Source: Deltaproteobacteria bacterium (GTDB lineage Bacteria; Desulfobacterota; Desulfobacteria; Desulfobacterales; Desulfobacteraceae). From it: a stretch of DNA of 23,393 nt. The stretch lies in contig JAFCZY010000018.1 in assembly GCA_019314105.1 (NCBI GenBank), positions 1 through 23,393 on the forward strand, given 5' to 3'. The translations under genes were made by a program, and so were the position numbers. The notes beneath the pieces are model-generated. The model did no database searches. It had not been told where the DNA came from and saw nothing but the letters and a program-made list of their open reading frames with translations. Below are positions 7,680-15,256 of this stretch, piece by piece (position 1 is the stretch's first letter; every line of letters begins with the position of its first letter).

Positions 7680-8870
7680 TTATATAATTCCTTTTTCTTT
7701 AAATTCTGCAAGAGTGGCCGCATCATACCCCAGCAGATTGCCGTATATTTCCCGGTTCTGTTCACCGAATCTGGGAGGAAAGGAAAGTTTCCGGTCAGAT
7801 TCTTTAAGAAAAGGTGTCATATTGGGTGGCGGGGCAAGGGTTACTTTTGTGCCGGTTTTCGGGTCTGTTGAAGTGAGAATTCGTTTTGCAATCAATGGGT
7901 CTTCCACGACTTCATTCACATTTTTGATCTTTGAAATAGGAACGGTAATGGAGTTGAACAACTCAATAATTTCTTCAGAAGTGTATTGTTCTGTGATGGC
8001 ATTAATGGCAGCGTTCAGATTTGTTACATCGAAAATTCTGCCTTGATTTTTTTTATACTCTTCTTTTGCAAGGGATTTGAACATGTCTAAAGATACCACG
8101 GATTCCCATTGCCGATCATTGCCTACAGCGAGATATACAAACCCGTTGCTGGTTTTATAAACTGATACCGGGCTGAAAAATTCATGGGTGTTCCCGCGTC
8201 TGGAGATAGTCGCTCCAAAGCTCTTTGAAAGGGCGATGGGTACGGTCAACCAGGATACCGTGGATTCAAACATGGACAGGTCAATCCGGGTGCCTTTTCC
8301 AGTAGCTGCCCGTTTAAAGAGGGCTTTCATTAAAAGTCCGTATCCGTGTTCACTGGTTCCCATATCCGGCAGGGGAATGCCCAATACCTGGGGATCACCG
8401 TCCGCTTCTCCCGTAAGTTCCATTAAGCCCGATCTTGCCTGTAGAATCGGGTCATAGGCCCCTTCGTTGGAATCCGGGCCAAACCCTGTCAGTCCCAGCC
8501 AGATAATGTCGGGTTTGACGTCTTTCATTATTTCATAGGCAATGCCGAGTTTTTCATAGTTTTTGGGTAATTGGTTGGTGACAAAAATATCAACATCAAG
8601 TTCTTTGACCAGTTTTTTGAATATCTCCTGACCCTGGGGGTCAGCCAGGTTCAAGGACAGGGCTTTTTTCCCGGAGTTGATGCATAGAAAATAGGAGTTC
8701 ATCCTTTTTTCACCCAAGACGTTCTCGCCGATGAACCGGTTGGGATCTCCATATACCGGGTGTTCCAGTCTTACGACATTCATTCCGTCCTGGGCCAGTC
8801 TGTAAGTGAGATAGGGGGCAACGGTTGCCTGTTCAAGTGATAGTACAGTGAGGGTCTTAAAAAGTTCCAT
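7680..8870 (-). CDS. Class III (CaiB/BaiF family) CoA-transferase
   Basis: The 396-residue protein has the family's CoA-binding N-terminus (VLSLEQATVAPYLTYRLAQD; DPNRF; NSGKKALSLNL) and the catalytic aspartate in LPDMGTSEHG at residue 169, the same number as in formyl-CoA transferase. It would move CoA between two organic acids without ATP. In the Aromatoleum indoleacetate pathway a family III transferase (IaaL, a phenylsuccinyl-CoA transferase) activates the arylsuccinate before the mutase step, and this gene is placed to do the same. The true acids cannot be read from sequence; succinyl-, benzylsuccinyl- or other aryl acids are possible. Start ATG 8870 lies inside the end of iorB with a GGAGA site, so the two are coupled. 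Confidence 0.9.
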   Translation of the reverse strand: MELFKTLTVLSLEQATVAPYLTYRLAQDGMNVVRLEHPVYGDPNRFIGENVLGEKRMNSYFLCINSGKKALSLNLADPQGQEIFKKLVKELDVDIFVTNQLPKNYEKLGIAYEIMKDVKPDIIWLGLTGFGPDSNEGAYDPILQARSGLMELTGEADGDPQVLGIPLPDMGTSEHGYGLLMKALFKRAATGKGTRIDLSMFESTVSWLTVPIALSKSFGATISRRGNTHEFFSPVSVYKTSNGFVYLAVGNDRQWESVVSLDMFKSLAKEEYKKNQGRIFDVTNLNAAINAITEQYTSEEIIELFNSITVPISKIKNVNEVVEDPLIAKRILTSTDPKTGTKVTLAPPPNMTPFLKESDRKLSFPPRFGEQNREIYGNLLGYDAATLAEFKEKGII

Positions 8871-9444
8871 GAGCGTCTCCTGAGGCTATTTTTCTGCCGG
8901 TTTCATGGCAGGTATCAAAAATCTTTAAGTTTTTTTCCTTAAACGGTCCGGGGCTGATACTATCCACCGTAGCCCTTAAATCATCTGCGCTCAAAGGTCC
9001 CACTCCAAAGGCGGAATAAAATGCAATCATGGCAAGGTTCGTGGACCTGGGAGACCCGAGTGCCATGGCGGTTTTTGCAGCTTCCATGGCATAGGGTTCA
9101 ATTTGCATTTTATCAAGATAGCCTGCCACCCGTTCATCCGGGAAGGCATTGGAGGGGGCATTGGCAAAAAGCTTCCCGCCTTTTTTCAGATAGGGCAGGT
9201 GACGGTAGGCTTCTGACTCGTCCATTGATATTAGAAAGTCGGCGGCACCAGCCCGGATCAGGCTGGATCCTGCATCCCCGATCCTCAGATGGGACACGAC
9301 AGAGCCTCCCCGCTGGGCCATGCCGTGGGTTTCTGCGCCCAATATATTATATCCTTTATTTAAAGCAGTTGTGGCAAAGATTTTGGTCATGAATAAAATT
9401 CCCTGGCCACCCAGACCGCTTAATACATAATTCATGGTTTTCAT
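8857..9444 (-). CDS. iorB: Indolepyruvate (arylpyruvate):ferredoxin oxidoreductase beta subunit
   Basis: About 195 residues match the 2-oxoacid oxidoreductase gamma-type domain that forms the IorB subunit: NYVLSGLGGQGILFMTKIFA at the N-terminus, then AETHGMAQRGGSVVSHLRIG. With IorA it oxidatively decarboxylates aryl-2-oxoacids such as indolepyruvate or phenylpyruvate to the arylacetyl-CoA, reducing ferredoxin. ATG 9444 is preferred because GGAG lies nine bases before it; an in-frame ATG at 9459 has no clear site. It starts about 20 bases after the iorA stop and its end overlaps the CoA-transferase start. The frame is intact although its partner iorA is broken. Confidence 0.9.
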   Translation of the reverse strand: MKTMNYVLSGLGGQGILFMTKIFATTALNKGYNILGAETHGMAQRGGSVVSHLRIGDAGSSLIRAGAADFLISMDESEAYRHLPYLKKGGKLFANAPSNAFPDERVAGYLDKMQIEPYAMEAAKTAMALGSPRSTNLAMIAFYSAFGVGPLSADDLRATVDSISPGPFKEKNLKIFDTCHETGRKIASGDAHGTF

Positions 9445-9465
9445 AGTGATAGTCTCCATATCGGG

Positions 9466-11299
9466 TTATACTTTTTTAATCGCATTCCGCGGACAGATCT
9501 GTAAGCAGACACCGCATTGGGCGCAGAGGACCGGATTTATTTCAGTCTTTTTGGTTTCGTCATTCCTGACCATGGCAGGACATTCAAATCTGAGATGGCA
9601 GAAACCACAGTCATCACAATCATCGGAAATTTCAATCTCGAATTTTTCAGGTATGGCTTTATCCTTGAATGCGATAACACAGGGATGGCGGGAAATAATC
9701 ACTGCAATACCGCCGTCAGGATCATTCACATACTCGGCAGCTTCTTTAACCACTTTGATCATATGCCGGGTGTCATAGGGATCCACCACCTTTAAGTATT
9801 CAACACCACACCCTTTGACAATGGTTTCAAGAGAAATGGCATTTCCTTTCCTGCCGTCCACCCGGTCTCCCTGAGTAATGGCGGGCTGCATACCGGTCAT
9901 GGCTGTAATATGGTTGTCCAGAATAACCAGGATAAACCGCGCATCATTGTAAACCGCATTGATCAGGCCTGTGGTGCCGGAATGAAAAAATGTGGAATCC
10001 CCTATGGTGGCCACGATGGGCTTTTTTACATCATCCTGGATATAGGCATTCCAGAATCCCGATGCCATGGTAATGCCGGCCCCCATATCAAGGACTGTGT
10101 CCACAACGCCTAAATTGATTCCAAGGGTGTAGCACCCGATATCAGATGGGAAAATAGCCTTGGGCAATGCTTTTCTGATGGAATAAAAAGAAGCCCTGTG
10201 AGGGCAGCCTGGGCAAAGGGTGGGTTTTCTGATGGGAAGTTCAAGGTTTCCCACAAGCCCGAAGGCCTCTCTGCTACAGTCGCTGTCTGACAATGGTTCC
10301 AGGGCGCAGTCTAAAAGCGCCGTGTTCAACAGCGCTTCAATTTTTTCAGGCAAAAGTTCACCTTCCATGGGAACGTGGCCGGACAAGCGCCCCAGCGTTT
10401 TATGTTTATCTCTTAACATATATTCAATCACCGTGTCGGTCTCTTCAATGACCAGAACCTTGTCACAGGCAGCCATAAATTCGTCAGCCAGATTTTCTGG
10501 AAAAGGATAGGGCGCCCCGAGTTTTAACACCGGGATATCGTCTCTTTTATATTCTTCAAACAGATCCCGGACAACACTGGACGGCACTCCACCGGTGACG
10601 ATACCGAACGGATATTGTTTTCCGTTTATAAGCGTGTGCATATTATAGGGCGTCAGGGTGCTGAATTTTTTCGCGATCTGTACATGTTTTTCATTCAATG
10701 CCTTGTGCTGTATAAACCTGAATTTTGGGGTAGAGGCCCATCGTGAGGGGTCTCGTTTGAACTTGGCCTTGGTTATATTGCTTTCAAGCTTGTCATATTT
10801 GATGTTCTGCCGGGCATGACAGATCCTGATGGCGGGTCTTAATAATACGGGTATCTGGAATTCTTCAGACAGATGAAAGCCAAATTTAATCATTTCTCTT
10901 GCTTCTTCAGGACTTGCCGGGTCAAAGACCGGTACTTTGCCCATCCGTGCCATCATTCTTGAGTCCTGCTCGGTCTGGGATGAATGGGGACCGGGATCAT
11001 CACACGAGATAATAATAAATCCGCCAATATTGCCGATATAAGCCGCTGACATGAACGAGTCCGCAGCCACATTCAGGCCCACCATTTTCATGCAGCAGGC
11101 CGCCCGTTTGCCGGATATGGCAGCAGCAAAGGCATTGTCATTCAATACCGGTGTTCAGGTTGGCTGCTTTTGAAAACCTTACCATCTCGGGAAGGATTTC
11201 AGAACTTGGCGTACCCGGATAGGATGTCATGATCTGACAGCCGGCTTCTAAAAGCCCAAGAGCCATTGCGCCGTTTCCTAATAAAAACTCTTCTTTCAT
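9466..11299 (-). pseudogene. iorA: Indolepyruvate:ferredoxin oxidoreductase alpha subunit, frameshifted near N-terminus
   Basis: The gene starts at ATG 11299 with a GAGGAT site and encodes MKEEFLLGNGAMALGLLEAG, then SYPGTPSSEI, before hitting TGA at 11138-11140 after NLNTGIE. The remainder continues in another frame from about 11145 to 9466 (about 559 codons). It has the IorA-typical MKMVGLNVAADS, DDPGPHSSQTEQDSR, a TPP-binding C-terminal domain (ATIGDSTFFHSGTTGLINAV) and a C-terminal 2[4Fe-4S] domain ending VLCAQCGVCLQICPRNAIKK. IorA proteins have a W-x-x-N-E-K-x-A stretch exactly at the break. Seven bases remain where about 21 are expected, a loss of about 14, which also explains the shift. 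The lost Glu is expected to contact the TPP ring. Restored length would be about 615 residues, normal for IorA. First gene of the operon. Confidence 0.88.
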
Positions 11300-11413
11300 T
11301 ACAAGATCCTCGATAAAATCTTAAGTTAAAAGGGTTAAAACGTTGTAAATTCTGCAAGGTTCCATGACCGTCTCCATTTTTAAAACAGATCAGAGCTTAC
11401 CGCAACAATAGAT

Positions 11414-11450
11414 AGTATACTGTATACGGTATACACTCAATCGGTGTCAA
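11414..11450 (-). promoter_or_regulatory. Operon promoter overlapping a triple GTATAC operator
   Basis: Reading on the minus strand, TTGACA (11450-11445) is followed after 18 bases by TATACA (11426-11421), a good sigma-70-type promoter for iorA and the genes after it. Three GTATAC hexamers at 11415-11420, 11422-11427 and 11429-11434 have an exact 7-base period and cover the -10 region. A repressor there would block the promoter. The GntR/FCD protein of the operon is the likely binder. The -35 box begins 11 bases from the stop of the neighbouring kinase gene. Confidence 0.7.
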
Positions 11451-11460
11451 GCGCTAAATT

Positions 11461-13371
11461 TTAAATCATCTGAAATTGAATGTGGATGGAAGTACCGCCT
11501 GAATTGAAACAGTCATCCGGGGTTGTGCATGCCCGGCACAAGTGAATATCACCGGGGCAGATATCATTATCGTTTGGTATAATGCCACACCGGTTTGAAT
11601 CGATCCAAATTTTAAAGTGATATTGTTCAGAAAAAATTTTTATTCTCAGAAGATCAAATCCCCTGCCGCCGGCATTAAAATCATAGGGGTTTTTTGTTGC
11701 ATAATCGATGGATTCCGGAGGGGTGAAATAATTTTTAACTATCAGGTGCAATTTTTCTTTGGTAAATCCGATTCCATAGTCTGTGACAATCAATTCCGGA
11801 TAATTCCCTGTTTTTTTTAGAATAATATCAATTTTGCCGCCATCCGGGGTGTATTCAATTGCATTCCGGATGATCCCATTTATGATGATGTCAAGAATTT
11901 CAGGGGGGATATAAACGGGAATATTTTTGTCAATATGGGTGTTCAAAAGACAGTTTCGATGATGGAATTCAGGTTGGAGTTTTTTGATCTGTTTTATCAG
12001 ATATTCATTAAAAAGGAGAGATTCAGATTGAATTTTTTTGGGACCAAAAAGATTTTCTATGGTGTCGCGTACCTTGTTTATAATATCAGTATTTTCAGTT
12101 TTATTTTCAATCAGGAGGGTTAATTCATCTTTGCAGGCATCAAGAAGTTTATTCAGAAGATGATAGGCCTTAAAATTTTTATTTCTCAGGAGATCTTCAA
12201 CTTCGTATTGTATGTCCAGAATTCTGTTAAGATTTCTTTGCCCTCTTGTGAAAATTTTTTCAATCAAATGGGTTTCTACCCCCAAGGCCTTCAGTTTTTT
12301 TGACAAAAGCTTCATCGATGCGCTCAAAACTGCAACAGGGGTCTTCAGTTCATGGGCAAGATGGTTGATTACCTTGTCTTTTGCCCGATTTAATGTTTTC
12401 AGCTCTTCATAGGACTTGCGCAATTCTTCATGCATCCGGGTATTTTCAATGGGCAGTGCAATCGTACTGGCCACCGTGCTCAGAAGTTCAATATCTGTCG
12501 TATCAAATACTCCAAGGGTTTTATTGACAACGGAAATCACGCCAATGGTCCGGTCTTTAAGCTTTATGGGAACGGACAGGATGCTCTTTGTGGTAAGATC
12601 GGTTTCATCATCGACCCGTCTTAAGAAAAAAGAACAGTTGGCAGCATCGGAAATAAGAAGAGATTTCCCGGTTTTATAAACCCGCCCGGAAACCCCCTGG
12701 TCAGCCGGGAACCTGATTTTTTTAAACTTTTTTTCTGATTCCGGATTCCGGTACTGGGCAGAAAAAAAATAGAGTTGATCTTCTGATTCATCTGCCAGTA
12801 GAATAAAAGCGCCTTCCACAGATACCAGTTTTTGTATCTCCTTGTTGATAAGAGCAATAAGATCTCCCAGTTTCTGGTATTGGTACAAAGCTTTGGAAAT
12901 CCTGAACATGACCCGGTTGCTTTTCGCCATCCGTTTTTCAATGGTCATGTCCCTTAGTATCAATGCCTGCCCTATGGGTTTGTTATGTTCGTCATATAAG
13001 ATTGATCCATTAATCGATATATCAAGAATCCGTCCGTCTTTCGTATATCTCTGGGTTTCAAAATCATGAACCGACTGGTTTTCGAACAATTGTTTCATTC
13101 CCTGTTTTGCTTGATCAATCAAGTGATCGGGAACGAATTTAATATTTTTTCCTTTTATCTCTTTAAGTGTCCATCCAAAGACTTTTTCAAACGCCGGATT
13201 GACATATTCGACTTTATTATCAAGAGTGAATGCAAATACCGGGTCAGGCAGGAACTTTAGGAGCGTGCGGAGACGTTCTTGCGCAAGACGGGTTTTCTGG
13301 TACAATTTTCTGGCTGATTTTTCTGCGTTCTGTGCATCTTGAAGAGCTGATTGTTTGTCCGTCAATTCCAT
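11461..13371 (-). CDS. PAS-GAF sensor histidine kinase with C-terminal cysteine cluster
   Basis: The 636-residue protein has no evident membrane segment and is probably cytoplasmic. A short coiled coil (about 1-38) leads to a PAS domain (about 39-145; FAFTLDNKVEYVNPAFEKVF), a GAF domain (about 165-310), the HisKA helix with phospho-acceptor His340 (LAHELKTPVAVLS) and an HATPase domain (NAIEYTPDGG; DYGIGF). Near the end, inside the ATPase domain, are five cysteines (595, 605, 612, 615, 621; spacing C-x9-C-x6-C-x2-C-x5-C) followed by SGGTS, which could bind metal or an iron-sulfur cluster. Start ATG 13371 has a GGAAGG site. No response regulator lies beside it, so its partner is elsewhere. The signal is unknown. 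Confidence 0.9.
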   Translation of the reverse strand: MELTDKQSALQDAQNAEKSARKLYQKTRLAQERLRTLLKFLPDPVFAFTLDNKVEYVNPAFEKVFGWTLKEIKGKNIKFVPDHLIDQAKQGMKQLFENQSVHDFETQRYTKDGRILDISINGSILYDEHNKPIGQALILRDMTIEKRMAKSNRVMFRISKALYQYQKLGDLIALINKEIQKLVSVEGAFILLADESEDQLYFFSAQYRNPESEKKFKKIRFPADQGVSGRVYKTGKSLLISDAANCSFFLRRVDDETDLTTKSILSVPIKLKDRTIGVISVVNKTLGVFDTTDIELLSTVASTIALPIENTRMHEELRKSYEELKTLNRAKDKVINHLAHELKTPVAVLSASMKLLSKKLKALGVETHLIEKIFTRGQRNLNRILDIQYEVEDLLRNKNFKAYHLLNKLLDACKDELTLLIENKTENTDIINKVRDTIENLFGPKKIQSESLLFNEYLIKQIKKLQPEFHHRNCLLNTHIDKNIPVYIPPEILDIIINGIIRNAIEYTPDGGKIDIILKKTGNYPELIVTDYGIGFTKEKLHLIVKNYFTPPESIDYATKNPYDFNAGGRGFDLLRIKIFSEQYHFKIWIDSNRCGIIPNDNDICPGDIHLCRACTTPDDCFNSGGTSIHIQFQMI

Positions 13372-13418
13372 TTATACCTTCCGAGGAAAATGTAAAGGCT
13401 CATTATTTGAGATTATCC

Positions 13419-13448
13419 TTTATACTCAGGATGGTATCATGTTTTCAA
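13419..13448 (-). promoter_or_regulatory. Candidate promoter of the PAS-GAF kinase gene
   Basis: On the minus strand TTGAAA (13448-13443) and TATAAA (13424-13419) are separated by 18 bases, each one mismatch from the sigma-70 consensus. The kinase start lies about 50 bases downstream. On the opposite strand a TATAAT at 13449-13454 could serve the ABC-F gene but has no good -35 box. Confidence 0.4.
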
Positions 13449-13519
13449 TATAATAGTTTAAAAATATTAAGGACGCCATAAAATTTTGTTAATTTAAGGA
13501 TTCCCTTTTATTTTTAAAA

Positions 13520-13603
13520 ATGATAAGTTACAGCCGATTTTTGAACCACAGGATCTGTTCCTGTGGTTTTGTATTTAATGAAAAGGAAATAAAACAAAAA
13601 TGA
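13520..13603 (+). CDS. Possible 27-codon leader ORF of the ABC-F gene
   Basis: An ATG at 13520 opens a 27-codon frame, MISYSRFLNHRICSCGFVFN plus seven residues, whose TGA overlaps the ATG of the ABC-F gene (ATGA). Its first codons and preceding A-run (AAAAATGATAAGT) are identical to those of the ABC-F gene exactly 80 bases downstream. The 10-bp hairpin lies within codons 9-17. Neither start has a good Shine-Dalgarno sequence, so translation is unproven. Overlap and placement suggest a translated leader that could control the downstream gene. Confidence 0.35.
   Translation: MISYSRFLNHRICSCGFVFNEKEIKQK
13544..13576 (+). terminator. Intrinsic terminator or attenuator hairpin ahead of the ABC-F gene
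   Basis: AACCACAGGA (13544-13553) pairs perfectly with TCCTGTGGTT (13559-13568) around a 5-base loop and is followed by TTGTATTT. No plus-strand gene lies upstream, because the neighbouring kinase is transcribed the other way. It therefore sits in the leader of the ABC-F gene, where it could act as an attenuator rather than end another unit. Confidence 0.6.
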
Positions 13604-15225
13604 TAAGTGCGACCAACGTTAGCCTCGCCTATGGCAAGAGGGTTTTGTTCAAAGACGTTAATATAAAGTTTACACCGGGAAACAGCTACGGACTCATCGG
13701 CGCCAACGGCGCAGGAAAGTCCACATTTTTAAAAATTCTTGCCGGGGATATTGAATCGGACACAGGAACCATCTCAGTAGGACCCAGAGAGCGAATCGCA
13801 GTTCTAAGACAGGATCATTTCGCCTTTGATGATTACACGGTTTTAAACACGGTGATCATGGGTCATGAAAAAATGTATAAAATCATGATGCAGCGGGATG
13901 CACTTTATGCCAAGTCTGATTTTTCCGAAGCAGATGGCATCCGGTCAGGTGAGCTTGAGCTTGAATTTGCAGAGATGAACGGCTATGAGGCAGAGTCTGA
14001 AGCAGCGGTTCTTTTAAACAGTCTGGGAATTATTGAAGAACTGCATGAGAAAAAGATGAAGGAACTTGAGGGCGGGGAAAAAGTGCGAGTGCTTCTTGCC
14101 CAGGCCCTGTTCGGGAATCCGGATATTCTACTTCTGGATGAGCCCACCAACAACCTGGACATCAAATCCATTGCCTGGCTTGAGGGGTTTCTCGACCGAT
14201 TTAAGAACACGGTCATCGTGGTATCCCATGACCGCCATTTCATGAACCAGGTGTGTACCCACATTGCAGATATTGATTTCGGTAAGATCTCAGTGTACAT
14301 GGGGAATTACGATTTCTGGTACCAGGCCAGTCAGTTGAATCTGAAACAGAAACAGATGGAAAACAAGAAAGTCACTGACCGGGCCAATGAACTGAAGGCG
14401 TTTATTCAGCGGTTCAGCTCCAACGCCTCTAAATCCAAGCAGGCCACTTCCCGGAAGAAGCTTTTAGAAAAACTCACTATTGAAGACATGCCGATATCGT
14501 CAAGAAAATATCCGTTTATCTGTTTTAAGCCGGAACGACCCTGTGGTAACGTGATTCTGGAAGTGGATGGACTCACCAAGACCATTGATGGGGAAAAGGT
14601 ATTGGACAACGTAAGCTTTACTGTGAACAGCGGGGATAAGATCGCCTTTATGGGCAAAAACAGCCTGGCCAGGACCGCCCTTTTCCAAATTCTTTCCGGG
14701 GAGATGAAACCGGACAGCGGTAGTTTTAACTGGGGAGTCACTATTACCCACTCTTATTTCCCAAAGGAACACAGTGCTTATTTTAACGGTGATCTGAATC
14801 TTATCGACTGGCTCATGCAATTTGCGCCTCCCAAAGAGACCGAGAACTTTGCCCGGACTTTTTTGGGGCGTATGCTTTTTTCCGGGGAAGAGGCACTTAA
14901 AAAAATCAGTGTACTCTCCGGTGGAGAAAAGGTTCGCTGTATGCTTTCCAGAATGATGCTTTCCGAATCCAACGTTTTGATGCTGGATGACCCCACCAAC
15001 CACCTTGATCTGGAATCCATCACATCCTTAAATGACAGCCTGGTTAACTTTCAGGAGGTAATTCTTTTTTCTTCCCATGATCATGAGTTTGTGAGTACCG
15101 TGGTAAACCGGATTATCGAAATTACCTCCGGTGGCGTTATCGATCGGCTCATGACGTTTGATGAGTATATTGAAAGCACGGAAGTGGCAGAAACCCGGAA
15201 AGCCATGATGCAAAAGGCCGCTTAA
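13600..15225 (+). CDS. ABC-F ATPase, YbiT-like, with degenerate second nucleotide-binding site
   Basis: The 541-residue protein has two ABC domains and no membrane segments, and resembles E. coli YbiT throughout. ABC-F proteins act on the ribosome, relieving stalls or protecting from antibiotics. Domain 1 is canonical: GANGAGKST at 34-42, LEGGE at 156-160, LLLDEPTNNLD ending near 187. A linker (about 245-315) contains RFSSNASKSKQATSRKK. Domain 2 has lost its Walker A: at 352-360 it reads GKNSLARTA, without the Lys and most glycines. Its Walker B reads MLDDPTNHLD with Asp for the catalytic Glu, while LSGGE (439-443) and the SSHDHE His are kept. So only one site is likely to bind and hydrolyse ATP normally. 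It is the only plus-strand gene, with its own leader. Ribosomal function is inferred from family. Confidence 0.93.
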   Translation: MISATNVSLAYGKRVLFKDVNIKFTPGNSYGLIGANGAGKSTFLKILAGDIESDTGTISVGPRERIAVLRQDHFAFDDYTVLNTVIMGHEKMYKIMMQRDALYAKSDFSEADGIRSGELELEFAEMNGYEAESEAAVLLNSLGIIEELHEKKMKELEGGEKVRVLLAQALFGNPDILLLDEPTNNLDIKSIAWLEGFLDRFKNTVIVVSHDRHFMNQVCTHIADIDFGKISVYMGNYDFWYQASQLNLKQKQMENKKVTDRANELKAFIQRFSSNASKSKQATSRKKLLEKLTIEDMPISSRKYPFICFKPERPCGNVILEVDGLTKTIDGEKVLDNVSFTVNSGDKIAFMGKNSLARTALFQILSGEMKPDSGSFNWGVTITHSYFPKEHSAYFNGDLNLIDWLMQFAPPKETENFARTFLGRMLFSGEEALKKISVLSGGEKVRCMLSRMMLSESNVLMLDDPTNHLDLESITSLNDSLVNFQEVILFSSHDHEFVSTVVNRIIEITSGGVIDRLMTFDEYIESTEVAETRKAMMQKAA

Positions 15226-15256
15226 CCAACCGGCATTCAAAATATGTATAATGTAA

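Noticed and set aside
13578..13592. Four-codon ORF (MKRK) just before the ABC-F gene
   Set aside because: Too short to support, and it lies in another frame than the longer overlapping leader ORF, which explains the region better.
15226..15256. Terminator between the convergent ABC-F and SpeE-like genes
   Set aside because: No stem of useful length could be found in the 31 bases.
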